From: JBBRHH01 sp038222915
GTDB lineage: Bacteria > Planctomycetota > Phycisphaerae > Tepidisphaerales > Tepidisphaeraceae
DNA length: 10,023 nucleotides
Direction of reading: 5' to 3'
Assembly (NCBI GenBank): GCA_038222915.1
Contig: JBBRHH010000194.1
Span: forward strand, 1-10,023
Below are positions 1 through 7,852 of this stretch, piece after piece (the stretch's first letter is position 1; the number at the start of each line of letters is the position of its first letter). The translations under genes were made by a program, and so were the position numbers. Under the pieces are notes generated by a model that was not told the origin of the DNA, searched no databases, and was given only the letters and a program-made list of their open reading frames with translations.

Positions 1-1427
<1,427 letters not shown>

Positions 1428-1673
1428 CACATTGAACTTTTTGCACAGACTTGGCGCACACCGTGGGCGCTGTCGCTGTAGGCGCATCGGCGAAAGTCTG
1501 GCACCGATTGAACGCGGAGGCCGAAGAATGCAACGCTTGCTGTGCGTGGAGCAGTCGGTTGCCGATAGTTGTTGAATGTAGACGACAGTTAACGGTGTTG
1601 AGGTGGCGGTGGGACCGGGCGGCCGGCTGGTATGGCGATTGCATCGTGATGTAAACAGACAAAGGAGCCTGTT

Positions 1674-1922
1674 ATGACGCGCAGCATTTTTGACCCAAGT
1701 GGCGGCGAGACGGAGCACAGCGGATCGCGGAACTTTGGACCCGCCGCCGGCAACAATTCGTCCATGCCGCAGGACATTGTGGACGGTAAGGTTGGCGACG
1801 ACGAGGAGGCTTCAGGGGTGGCGACTACGCCGGAGGAAGGGGCGGAGCGCCTGGCGTCGATGGTGAAGGGTGAGGAAGAGGTCGGAGAAGAGGACGGTCA
1901 GGCGAAAGCGACTGGCGGCTGA
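1674..1922 (+). CDS. Small acidic hydrophilic protein, unknown function
   Basis: An 82-residue protein with a strong Shine-Dalgarno, AAAGGAG at 1661-1667, six bases before the ATG. It has no membrane segment, signal peptide or cysteine. It is rich in Gly, Glu, Asp and Ser, with a Glu/Asp-dense second half (residues about 50-75), and is probably largely disordered. I do not recognise the family. It stands alone: the histidine kinase upstream is divergent and the next gene is convergent. A five-base inverted repeat (AACAG 1654-1658, CTGTT 1669-1673) would place the ribosome site in a ten-base loop, which may be chance. The strong ribosome site and clean start support a real gene; the low-complexity composition keeps confidence moderate. 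Confidence 0.6.
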   Translation: MTRSIFDPSGGETEHSGSRNFGPAAGNNSSMPQDIVDGKVGDDEEASGVATTPEEGAERLASMVKGEEEVGEEDGQAKATGG

Positions 1923-1943
1923 CTGACTTCTTAGTGAAGTCGG
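1923..1943. terminator. Candidate hairpin between convergent genes
   Basis: GACTTC (1925-1930) and GAAGTC (1936-1941) form a perfect six-base stem around a five-base loop. It extends by one G-T pair and one C-G pair to 1923-1943. It starts at the stop codon of the small acidic gene and lies 39 bases beyond the stop of the convergent membrane-protein gene, so it could end transcripts from both sides. There is no T run on either strand, so it is not a classical intrinsic terminator. Confidence 0.35.
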
Positions 1944-1981
1944 GTGTATTCGGCACAGGGCAGAGGAAATGGGCTTCGCTT

Positions 1982-2425
1982 TCAGGGCGCGGGTGCGGAC
2001 GTTGGCGGCTGCAGATTGACTCGCATCATCTGATGATGGGCGACGACGCCGAGGGGGATGTCGTTTTCCTGACCGGTTGCGCGGGTAATGTGTAGAATGT
2101 AGTGACCGCCGGACGCGCGGAAGTAGATGTTCGAGGTGTAGCCCGTTTCCTTATCCATAATGCCGGTGGCGATGGGGGTTGACGTGAGGGTTCGCAACTC
2201 GAGTTTTGCGCCCGAAAAGCCAGCGTTGCCCTGCACGACGAGCAGGGCGTTGGCGAGGGGTTCGCGGAGCCATTCGTACCAGAACAGGGAAACCAAGGCG
2301 ACGAACATGACGGCCAAAAGCGTAATCATAATGTGGACGAAGACGGGGCGCTCGCGCGGCGCTGGCGCAACGTTGCCGAGCGTGGGTTGAGGGATTGGGA
2401 CGGGCGTCGGACTGGTTTGGTTCAA
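1982..2425 (-). CDS. Single-pass membrane protein with small outer domain, unknown function; TTG start
   Basis: A 147-residue protein. Residues 1-27 are Pro-rich, 29-50 form one strongly hydrophobic helix, and 61-140 look beta-rich, with a short Pro/Ala tail. The Arg residues at 24 and 26 before the helix suggest N-terminus inside, with the C-terminal domain outside the cytoplasmic membrane. The layout resembles FixH-like or small carrier-type beta domains, but I see no diagnostic motif and assign no function. The start is inferred as TTG at 2425: an in-frame TGA lies about 40 bases upstream with no ATG or GTG after it, and AAGGAA sits six bases before the TTG. A nearby upstream ATG is in another frame and stops after nine codons. 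C-ending codons dominate, as in the other minus-strand genes. Confidence 0.75.
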   Translation of the reverse strand: MNQTSPTPVPIPQPTLGNVAPAPRERPVFVHIMITLLAVMFVALVSLFWYEWLREPLANALLVVQGNAGFSGAKLELRTLTSTPIATGIMDKETGYTSNIYFRASGGHYILHITRATGQENDIPLGVVAHHQMMRVNLQPPTSAPAP

Positions 2426-2620
2426 GCGAGGTTCCTTGGCCGGGGAAGCATGGTCGACGCGTCAAATTTACCTTTAATGGCGCGGTGAGGCCAACCTGCC
2501 GCGAAAATCTTCGTTTACGAACCGCAGCCGATGGATGCTTGAATTGGTGAATTGAGATATTTTGAGCTGATTATTCACGGATGGGGTGGTTGATCACCAA
2601 TCTGCGGCATGATGATTGCG

Positions 2621-2634
2621 GTTGGAGAACCAAC
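2621..2634 (+). promoter_or_regulatory. Short hairpin directly before the lipoprotein ribosome site
   Basis: GTTGG (2621-2625) and CCAAC (2630-2634) pair perfectly around an AGAA loop. The stem ends one base before the ribosome site AAAGGAA (2636-2642) of the lipoprotein gene. It could stabilise the message 5' end or modulate initiation, but a five-base stem may also be chance. Confidence 0.25.
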
Positions 2635-2646
2635 TAAAGGAATCCC

Positions 2647-3849
2647 ATGAATACCAAATCACTTGTTCAGCGCGCGTGCCTGTCGGTGGCAATAGTCGGC
2701 GGCATTGCAGCGGTGGGCTGCAGTCAATATGACCAATATGGTCACGCAAGCGGCAGCGGGACGCGGAGTGGCGCGAATCAGGAAGCGATTCCGTTGACCG
2801 CGCGTAATCATGACGATGCAGGATTATCCGCCTCCGGCTCGCAAGGGTCGGTTATAACTCCGGGGCGGGGTCAGATGACGACCCCACCTACGGGCGGCAA
2901 CGCGCCGGTGAGAGATGTGCAGGGTGGGCCAGTGTCCGATCAGATTGGTCAGGGTGGCGTGGCAATCCCCGGACGCACGGTGCAAACCAACGGGAATGGT
3001 GGTGGTACGGCTGGAGGATCTGTGGGTTCTGGCACCGTGGGTGTTGATGCATCGGGTGCAGCGGCCGGTGTTGGGACGAGCGGATCGGCCGGTACCGGCG
3101 CTGTAAACAATGGCACGGTGACGCCGAATACCGGGCCGCTGAACACGGGCGGGCCGGGTATTGGAACTGGTGGATTTATCAACCCTGGAACCGGGAGCAC
3201 GGTAATTACTGGAACAGGAACGGGCGGAGCCACCAACGGCAAGACCACGGGGACGGGCGGCGCCGCGAATAATGCGGGCAATGCGAATAATACGAATACG
3301 ACGAACAACAATGGGGTGCCGAATACGGCGACGAACGGGATTAATAGCGGGACGACGGCTGGAACCGGGATCAATAGTGGCACGACTGCGGGCACAGGGG
3401 TCAACAGTGGTACGTCTGCGGGTACGGGAATTAATAGCGGTACCACGGCGGGAACGGGGATCAACAGCGGAACCACGGCTGGAACCGGCATCAATGGTGG
3501 GACAACGGCGGGTACCGGCATCAACAGCGGAACGACGCCCAATGCGCCTATTAATGGCGGCACTTCGGCAACTGGCGGGGCGCCAGCGCCGGGCGGTGCC
3601 GCACAGGGTAACGGCGCGACAGCGGGGAATGGCGCTACGAATGGTGCTACGTCCGGGACGGGGACGACGGCTGAGCCCGCTGCACCGGGCAGCGGCACGA
3701 CAACCGGTGGCGGCGCTGCAAACGGCGGCACCACGGCAACCGGAGGTGGCACCGCGAGCGGGGGCGGTACGACTGGCGGCACGACGAACAGCGGTGGAGC
3801 GGCGGGCGGTGGTAAGGGCGGGGCGGCGGCCGGTGGTGGTGGGAAGTAG
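2647..3849 (+). CDS. Gly/Thr/Asn-rich lipoprotein with tandem decapeptide repeats
   Basis: A 400-residue protein with ribosome site AAAGGAA before the ATG. Residues 1-24 form a lipoprotein signal: basic start (K4, R9), hydrophobic core, and lipobox AVGC with C25 as the predicted lipidated cysteine. After it, residues about 26-110 are mixed polar sequence, and about 110-400 are very low in complexity (Gly, Thr, Asn, Ala, Ser). Residues 231-300 hold seven tandem copies of a decapeptide close to GINSGTTAGT. The C-terminus is almost pure Gly/Ala with two Lys. No enzymatic domain is visible, so an extended surface, spacer or matrix role is inference. Its stop is 39 bases before the next small gene, so the two may share a transcript. 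The reverse strand is also open across much of it, but encodes only Pro/Val-rich complement sequence. Confidence 0.82.
   Translation: MNTKSLVQRACLSVAIVGGIAAVGCSQYDQYGHASGSGTRSGANQEAIPLTARNHDDAGLSASGSQGSVITPGRGQMTTPPTGGNAPVRDVQGGPVSDQIGQGGVAIPGRTVQTNGNGGGTAGGSVGSGTVGVDASGAAAGVGTSGSAGTGAVNNGTVTPNTGPLNTGGPGIGTGGFINPGTGSTVITGTGTGGATNGKTTGTGGAANNAGNANNTNTTNNNGVPNTATNGINSGTTAGTGINSGTTAGTGVNSGTSAGTGINSGTTAGTGINSGTTAGTGINGGTTAGTGINSGTTPNAPINGGTSATGGAPAPGGAAQGNGATAGNGATNGATSGTGTTAEPAAPGSGTTTGGGAANGGTTATGGGTASGGGTTGGTTNSGGAAGGGKGGAAAGGGGK
3337..3546 (+). repeat. Seven tandem 30-bp in-frame repeats in the lipoprotein gene
   Basis: Seven consecutive 30-base units start at 3337, 3367, 3397, 3427, 3457, 3487 and 3517. 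Each encodes a decapeptide close to GINSGTTAGT; unit 3 reads GVNSGTSAGT, unit 6 has Gly for Ser, and unit 7 ends PNA. The units differ at many third codon positions (GGG/GGC, ATT/ATC, AGC/AGT, GGA/GGT) while the peptide is nearly constant. This suggests repeats old enough to have drifted silently under selection on the protein. Confidence 0.93.
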
Positions 3850-3888
3850 AAATTGTTCTAGGGGGTCGGATTGGATTTGAGGAATGCG

Positions 3889-4098
3889 ATGGGTGTTCCA
3901 ATGCAGCTAAAAGCGACGGGGGCAAATGTGGAAAAGTCTTCGCCGAAGGGTGAGAAACCCATCCCGTCCAACGGGACAACTTCGGCGGATGATGTAGTGA
4001 ACGCGGGGCCGGTTGGCCGGCTGGCGGATGGGGGCGGCGCGGGCCGACATCAGAGCGAAGATTCTGACTTGGGAGACAGGGTTGACGGAAGCAGATAA
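3889..4098 (+). CDS. Small unassigned protein, member A of a pair sharing a C-terminal motif
   Basis: 69 residues from the ATG at 3889, chosen because TGAGGA (3878-3883) lies five bases upstream; an in-frame TTG at 3871 would add six residues but lacks a good ribosome site. The protein is hydrophilic with no signal or membrane segment. Its last 38 residues align without gaps to the last 38 of the gene at 4279-4560, with 18 identical (about 47%), including VVN, VGRL, GGG and a terminal SR. This shared end argues that both are real genes of one family. I do not recognise the family. It follows the lipoprotein by 39 bases and may be co-transcribed with it. An inverted repeat spans its stop codon. 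Confidence 0.6.
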   Translation: MGVPMQLKATGANVEKSSPKGEKPIPSNGTTSADDVVNAGPVGRLADGGGAGRHQSEDSDLGDRVDGSR

Positions 4099-4114
4099 CC
4101 GGTAGGCCGTCAAC
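4081..4114 (+). terminator. Inverted repeat spanning the stop codon of small gene A
   Basis: GTTGACGG (4081-4088) and CCGTCAAC (4107-4114) are perfect eight-base inverted repeats around an 18-base loop that contains the TAA stop (4096-4098) and an ACCGGT palindrome. Its position suggests a transcript end or message-stabilising hairpin for the lipoprotein and small-gene-A unit. No T run follows, so intrinsic termination is doubtful. Confidence 0.4.
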
Positions 4115-4170
4115 ATCCGCACAATCGCGTTGAAAGACAAATACCTGCCATAACATTGCGGAGCCACTCC

Positions 4171-4176
4171 TATAAT
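4171..4176 (+). promoter_or_regulatory. Candidate -10 box for small gene B
   Basis: A perfect TATAAT lies 102 bases before the ATG at 4279, in an otherwise GC-rich gap. No acceptable -35 box is seen at 16-18 bases, so this rests on the -10 alone. A start near 4183 would give a leader of about 95 bases that includes a seven-pair hairpin at 4215-4234. Confidence 0.35.
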
Positions 4177-4214
4177 GGTTGTTAGAGGTGTCTTACTCTT
4201 AGAAATGCGCCCCA

Positions 4215-4234
4215 TATCGCCGATAGTGGCGGTA
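4215..4234 (+). promoter_or_regulatory. Leader hairpin upstream of small gene B
   Basis: TATCGCC (4215-4221) pairs with GGCGGTA (4228-4234), with one G-T pair, around a six-base loop. It lies in the presumed untranslated leader, 44 bases before the ATG of small gene B. Function unknown; it matches no riboswitch that I recognise. Confidence 0.25.
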
Positions 4235-4278
4235 GGCTATGCATCGACGCGCTTACGAGTGAGAGAAGGAAACCAACC

Positions 4279-4560
4279 ATGCCCGCAGCCAATGGCCGCA
4301 ACGGAACTTTTAAATCATTACCAACATCTGGAGGCGGAGGATTGATTTCCATCTCCGCGAACCGCACCGGAGGGGCGACCGACGCGAATCAAACTTCGCG
4401 TGGTCGTCGGGCTGCCCGGGCGTTTAAAAATGGTCCGCATGAAACGGCGGACTCGGTCGTTAATAGAGGCGGCGTCGGGCGGCTGACTGAGGGTGGCGGC
4501 CTGACGGGGAACGAGAACGACGACACCGATCTCAGCTCCACGACAGAGAGCAGCCGCTAA
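4279..4560 (+). CDS. Small unassigned protein, member B of a pair sharing a C-terminal motif
   Basis: 93 residues with ribosome site AAGGA (4266-4270) eight bases before the ATG. The first half (residues 1-55) is Gly/Asn/Arg-rich and basic; the second half is acidic and ends in a Ser/Thr-rich tail. Residues 56-93 align end to end with the last 38 residues of the gene at 3889-4098: TADSVVN versus SADDVVN, then VGRL and GGG, with a terminal SR in both. No membrane segment, signal or cysteine is visible. I do not know the family; the conserved C-terminus beside a variable N-terminus suggests a short binding or recognition motif, which is inference. Its TAA is only three bases from the recR stop on the other strand. 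Confidence 0.68.
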   Translation: MPAANGRNGTFKSLPTSGGGGLISISANRTGGATDANQTSRGRRAARAFKNGPHETADSVVNRGGVGRLTEGGGLTGNENDDTDLSSTTESSR

Positions 4561-4563
4561 GCA

Positions 4564-5169
4564 TCACATTCGCTGCCGGCCGCTGATGGCATCGGCGAGA
4601 ATGTTGCGATTGGCGTACTCGATATTGCTTCCGGCGGGGAGGCCCCGCGCCAGGCGCGTGACCTGCACATTGGGGAAACGATCGGCGACCAGGTTCTGGA
4701 TGTGAAGGGCGGTGCCGTCGCCTTCCATGGTGGGATTTGTGCCCATGATGAGCTCGCGAACTGTGCCGCCGGCGAGGCGCTGGAGGAGGGGGTCGATCGT
4801 CAAATCTTCCGGGTGAATTTCTTCAAGCGGACTGATTCTTCCAAGAAGGACGTGGTATGCGCCGCGATAGAGGCCGGCCGATTCCAGGGCGAGGAGGTCT
4901 TTGGGTTGCTCGACGACGCAGACGAGACCCTGGTCGCGCGAGGCGTCGGAGCAGATCTGACAGGGGTCCTGTTCAGTGAGATTGAAGCAGATCGAGCAGT
5001 GGCGAATGCGCGTCTTCACGTCGCGGATGGCTTCGGCGAGCTTCAGCGCGTCCTCGGGTTTCTGTTTCAGGAGGTGGAAGGCGATTCGCTCGGCCGAGCG
5101 GATGCCGATGCCGGGGAGGCGGGCGAGTTCGTTCATGAGAGCCTGAATACTTTGGGTGTAGCTGGTCAT
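4564..5169 (-). CDS. recR: Recombination mediator protein RecR
   Basis: 201 residues, the usual RecR length. The N-terminal helix-hairpin-helix (LARLPGIGIRSAERIAFHLL) is followed by a four-cysteine zinc motif (CSIC and CQIC, about residues 58-73). A Toprim domain starts at LVCVVEQPKDLLALE and includes GTNPTMEGDGTA, and the C-terminal end has LARGLPAGSNIEYAN, all classic RecR features. By family knowledge RecR acts with RecO, and in some bacteria RecF, to load RecA on single-stranded DNA at gaps. It is often next to dnaX and a YbaB-type gene, neither of which is seen here. The ATG at 5169 has no Shine-Dalgarno; instead a TATAAT ends eight bases before it, suggesting a nearly leaderless message. 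It overlaps no confident gene, and its C-terminus abuts a convergent gene. Confidence 0.98.
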   Translation of the reverse strand: MTSYTQSIQALMNELARLPGIGIRSAERIAFHLLKQKPEDALKLAEAIRDVKTRIRHCSICFNLTEQDPCQICSDASRDQGLVCVVEQPKDLLALESAGLYRGAYHVLLGRISPLEEIHPEDLTIDPLLQRLAGGTVRELIMGTNPTMEGDGTALHIQNLVADRFPNVQVTRLARGLPAGSNIEYANRNILADAISGRQRM

Positions 5170-5401
5170 TGGGAGGGATTATAGGGGAGGTTGGTGGGGA
5201 TGGAGGGAGGCCCGGTTGTTTTGCAGTGCGATTGTGGAGCCAAGCAAATCTGGTGCTGGGCATGATGGCGATTCCCAAGCCTCCAAAGATGAGTAGAAAG
5301 AGGAAATGAACGGCGGCGCCGATGCAGCCCGAGAACGTGGTATGAAGACGATATAAGCCGCCGGGCGGTGGGTCTGGACGGTTGTAGGAGAGTAAGTTCA
5401 T
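4973..5401 (-). CDS. Possible small membrane protein overlapping recR, doubtful
   Basis: On the minus strand an ATG at 5401 opens a 142-codon frame. Its first 50 residues look protein-like: a Tyr/Pro-containing start, then a clear hydrophobic stretch of about 24 residues (FSGCIGAAVHFLFLLIFGGL) suited to a membrane helix. Codons there favour C or T endings, as in real minus-strand genes of this window. After about residue 75 the frame runs into recR and becomes Pro/Arg-rich shadow sequence, stopping 197 bases inside it. Either this is a small gene that lost its stop codon, or the hydrophobic run is chance. There is no ribosome site, and other in-frame ATGs lie at 5419 and 5437. If it is not a gene, 5184-5553 holds only the putative promoter at 5460-5488. 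Confidence 0.2.
   Translation of the reverse strand: MNLLSYNRPDPPPGGLYRLHTTFSGCIGAAVHFLFLLIFGGLGIAIMPSTRFAWLHNRTAKQPGLPPSPPTSPIIPPNDQLHPKYSGSHERTRPPPRHRHPLGRANRLPPPETETRGRAEARRSHPRREDAHSPLLDLLQSH
5178..5183 (-). promoter_or_regulatory. -10 box of recR, close to the start codon
   Basis: On the minus strand a perfect TATAAT is followed by eight bases and then the recR ATG. Standard sigma-70 spacing puts the transcription start about two bases before the ATG. No clear -35 box was found at 16-18 bases. The lack of any purine-rich ribosome site in the eight bases agrees with a leaderless or nearly leaderless message. Confidence 0.45.
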
Positions 5402-5459
5402 GGAACGGTTGTAAGCCATCAAAGATAAGCTGTTCATGCGTTGTATCGCAAATCGTGGC

Positions 5460-5488
5460 CTGACTTTCCGCGTGTGGTGGGCTAGACT
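5460..5488 (+). promoter_or_regulatory. Candidate promoter for the kinase-fold/dehydrogenase operon
   Basis: CTGACT (5460-5465) and TAGACT (5483-5488) each match four of six bases of the sigma-70 -35 and -10 boxes, with a 17-base spacer. The leader to the ATG at 5554 would be about 60 bases. It is the best-spaced pair I found in the 370-base gap before this operon, but both boxes are imperfect. Confidence 0.3.
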
Positions 5489-5553
5489 CTCTTCACTGTT
5501 GCGGCCGCCGCTGGGATGCGGGCTGGTTGCTTTGAGAGGTTGAGAATCTGGCA

Positions 5554-6843
5554 ATGACGATCGCTGCACATCATGACGCCGCCCGGCCTATGGCGCTGGA
5601 AGAGCGCAAAGCACTGGCGGTTGATGCGCTCTCCGGCATCGTCATTGACAGTGTGCTGGCGCGGGATCCGGAGTTTCGTAAATATGGGAAGCCGCCGTCG
5701 GCGGGTGGCCTCGCGGACTATCTGTTTGCGACGGGGGATGAGCCACATACGCCGGAAGATATTTTTCCTCGGCTAAGGTGGGGCGGACAGTTTGTGTACA
5801 CGTCTGCGAACCGGCACCAAGTAGCGGAGGTGGCGCGGCAGTTTCAGGACAATGGATTTCTGCTGGAGCGCGAGCCCTCATCGGCGCGGCGCGGGCGTTT
5901 TTTTCTGCCGTTCATCGGGCGCAAGGTGTATTACTTTGTCGCGCGAAAAATCTATCTGATCCGGCAGGGGGAGACGACGGAGCGTTTCACTTATCACGTT
6001 GAACTGCTGCGACATGCGCGGGGCGGGGAGTATGTGGTGTCGAAGCAGGTGCCGAGCCTGGAGTCGGTGGTGGAGCGGCTCCGCAAGAGATGGCCGGAGT
6101 TGCCGCAGGAGACGCTGGAGAAACGAGCGCGGAAATTTACCGACAAGATTTTCCCGACGTTTTTGACGCGTGAGGCCGCGATCCTGAAGATTTTGCAGGC
6201 GCATCTGCCGGCGGCTTATGCGCGGCGCGTGCCGCAGGTGGTGGCGATTGAAAAGGACGATCGCGGGTTCGTTCGCAAGCTGCGGATGAACTGGCTGCGC
6301 AATGGCGGGCGGCGGCCGCTTTCGCAACTGGAATTTGCCATGCAGAGCGCGGACTTGCTCCGCGCGGTACACGATGCTGCCGAGGTGATTCACTTGGATC
6401 TGCGGCTGGATAATTTTGTGATTACCGAGAACGGGGTGGGGTTTGTCGACTTTGGATCGTCGGTGCGGGTTGGGGAGGATCTGCAGCAGAATCCGCTGCT
6501 CTCGACGCTGTTTGAAGAATTGATGCGGACGAGCCAGATTCAGCGAATGCTGGAGCGGATGACGCACAGCGGGCATGTGACATCGGAAGTTTTGTGTGGC
6601 GGCAGGGGTCGGGTGGACAAGGCGGTGGATCTTTTTTATCTGGCGGTGCAGTTCAATGCGCCGCATGCGAATCCGGATCTGTCGGGTCTGATTGCGTATG
6701 ACCCGCAGAGCGGGGAAGCGAAGGCGCTATCACAGTTGACGCAGGAAGTGCTTCGGCCAACCGATCCGGCCAATCCGCCGATTCGGACGGCGAAGGATGT
6801 ACTGCGGGCGTTGGAGTTGGTTGAGGCGCGACTAAAGGGCTGA
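5554..6843 (+). CDS. Atypical kinase-fold protein (RIO/Kdo/APH-like active site) with unrecognised N-terminal domain
   Basis: 429 residues. The kinase signature is in the second half: catalytic loop HLDLRLDN (H280, D282, N287) and metal-binding DFG (D299-G301), 12 residues after N287. This matches the H-x-D-x4-N plus DFG layout of protein kinases and of RIO, Kdo and aminoglycoside kinases. K164 (VVSKQ) and E207 (LTREAAI) are plausible ATP-lysine and helix-C glutamate, though spaced widely; no clear glycine loop is seen. Residues about 55-140 form a basic/aromatic domain (PRLRWGGQF, then RRGRFFLPF) that I do not recognise. There is no signal or membrane segment, so it is likely cytoplasmic. 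Whether it phosphorylates protein, sugar or lipid is unknown. The ribosome site is weak; M13 is an alternative start. The dehydrogenase gene follows 28 bases downstream. Confidence 0.8.
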   Translation: MTIAAHHDAARPMALEERKALAVDALSGIVIDSVLARDPEFRKYGKPPSAGGLADYLFATGDEPHTPEDIFPRLRWGGQFVYTSANRHQVAEVARQFQDNGFLLEREPSSARRGRFFLPFIGRKVYYFVARKIYLIRQGETTERFTYHVELLRHARGGEYVVSKQVPSLESVVERLRKRWPELPQETLEKRARKFTDKIFPTFLTREAAILKILQAHLPAAYARRVPQVVAIEKDDRGFVRKLRMNWLRNGGRRPLSQLEFAMQSADLLRAVHDAAEVIHLDLRLDNFVITENGVGFVDFGSSVRVGEDLQQNPLLSTLFEELMRTSQIQRMLERMTHSGHVTSEVLCGGRGRVDKAVDLFYLAVQFNAPHANPDLSGLIAYDPQSGEAKALSQLTQEVLRPTDPANPPIRTAKDVLRALELVEARLKG

Positions 6844-6871
6844 TTTTTACCAGACTGAAATTGGAGCAGAG

Positions 6872-7666
6872 ATGGATTTGAAGATTGCCGGTAAGCGTGC
6901 GCTTGTGAGTGGCTCGACGGCGGGGATTGGGCTGGCAATTGCGACGGGACTGGCGCGGGAGGGCGTCTGGGTGACGTTGAACGGTCGCACGCGCGAACGG
7001 GTGAATGAGGCGGTGGCGGCGGTGAAGCGGGCGAGCGGCAACGTAAATGTTTCTGGGCTGGAGGCGGATCTCGGCACTGCGGAAGGTGCTGACAAAGCAG
7101 CCCAGATGATGCCTGAAATTGATATTCTTGTGAATAACCTAGGTATTTTTGATCCGAAACCGTTTGGTGAAGTTCCCGATGCGGAGTGGATGCGGTTTTT
7201 TGAAGTGAATGTGCTCAGCGGCGTGCGGCTCAGCCGGACTTACCTGCCGGGGATGATCAAGCGGAACTGGGGGCGGATTGTGTTCATCTCGAGCGAATCG
7301 GGCGTGAACATTCCGGCGGAGATGATTCATTACGGGATGACAAAGACATCGCAGCTTGCGGTGGCGCGGGGATTGGCCGAGACGACGGTGGGGACGAACG
7401 TGACGGTGAATTCGGTGTTGCCGGGGCCAACGCGGTCGGAGGGCGTTGAGGTGTTTGTGGACAGCATGGCGAAGGCGCAAGGGACTGATGCCGCGACGAT
7501 TGAGAAGGAGTTTTTTAAGAGCGTGCGGCCTTCATCGCTGCTTAAGCGATTCGCGACTAGCGAGGAAGTGGCGAACATGGTGGTGTATGTCTGCAGCGCA
7601 CTGGCTTCCGCGACGAATGGGGCGGCGCTGCGTGTGGATGGCGGAACGGTTCGATCGATTTTGTAG
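6872..7666 (+). CDS. Short-chain dehydrogenase/reductase, NAD(P)-dependent
   Basis: 264 residues, typical of classical short-chain dehydrogenases. In order: cofactor glycine motif SGSTAGIG (13-20, where T often replaces the first S), the NGR turn (37-39) whose Arg suggests NADP(H), NNLG (88-91, usually NNAG), structural N113, catalytic S141 in FISSESG, and Y154-x3-K158 (YGMTK), with the usual 13-residue Ser-Tyr spacing. PGPT (184-187) follows in the substrate loop, and the C-terminal dimer strand LRVDGG is present. It interconverts an alcohol and a carbonyl; the substrate cannot be read from sequence. GGAG (6863-6866) lies five bases before the ATG. It is 28 bases after the kinase-fold gene in the same direction, so co-transcription is likely. 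A long inverted repeat begins 22 bases after its stop. Confidence 0.96.
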   Translation: MDLKIAGKRALVSGSTAGIGLAIATGLAREGVWVTLNGRTRERVNEAVAAVKRASGNVNVSGLEADLGTAEGADKAAQMMPEIDILVNNLGIFDPKPFGEVPDAEWMRFFEVNVLSGVRLSRTYLPGMIKRNWGRIVFISSESGVNIPAEMIHYGMTKTSQLAVARGLAETTVGTNVTVNSVLPGPTRSEGVEVFVDSMAKAQGTDAATIEKEFFKSVRPSSLLKRFATSEEVANMVVYVCSALASATNGAALRVDGGTVRSIL

Positions 7667-7687
7667 ACGTGAAGTTGCGGAGCGCAA

Positions 7688-7762
7688 CACAAGAGGGCCG
7701 AAGTTCAGGGCCGCTCGGACATCCATTGTCCTTACCGGCTTTGAACTTCAGCCCTCTGTGTG
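7688..7762. repeat. Long imperfect inverted repeat, REP-like element or operon-end hairpin
   Basis: Arms at 7688-7707 and 7742-7762 pair over about 20 bases with one mismatch and one bulge (AGAGGGC and GAAGTTCA blocks against their complements). Inside, GCCG (7710-7713) pairs with CGGC (7736-7739), and GGAC (7717-7720) with GTCC (7728-7731), leaving a seven-base loop. The whole 75 bases therefore fold as one rod. It begins 22 bases after the dehydrogenase stop and has no T run. It could be a dispersed palindromic repeat of the REP type, a structured RNA or an operon-end hairpin. Confidence 0.65.
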
Positions 7763-7852
7763 CTTTCTCCCTTACCTTGCCCGAAATCCACTCTTCCCTT
7801 TTAGGCCGATCGTTCTCGAGAAAATATCTAAATTTGGAAGTCCCGGGCTAAC

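Noticed and set aside
3337..3546. Possible CRISPR array
   Set aside because: The units are contiguous 30-base in-frame coding repeats without unique spacers, and no cas gene is near.
2949..3782. Minus-strand Pro/Val-rich frame of 277 residues
   Set aside because: It is the complement of the Gly/Thr-rich lipoprotein repeats; it has no ribosome site, and the plus strand carries a convincing lipoprotein signal.
3272..3880. Plus-strand Arg-rich frame of 202 residues
   Set aside because: It is an out-of-frame reading of the lipoprotein repeats with no start signal.
5878..6666. Minus-strand frame of 262 residues
   Set aside because: It is antisense to the kinase-fold gene, which has H-x-D-x4-N and DFG motifs; its composition is Arg/His/Gln-rich shadow.
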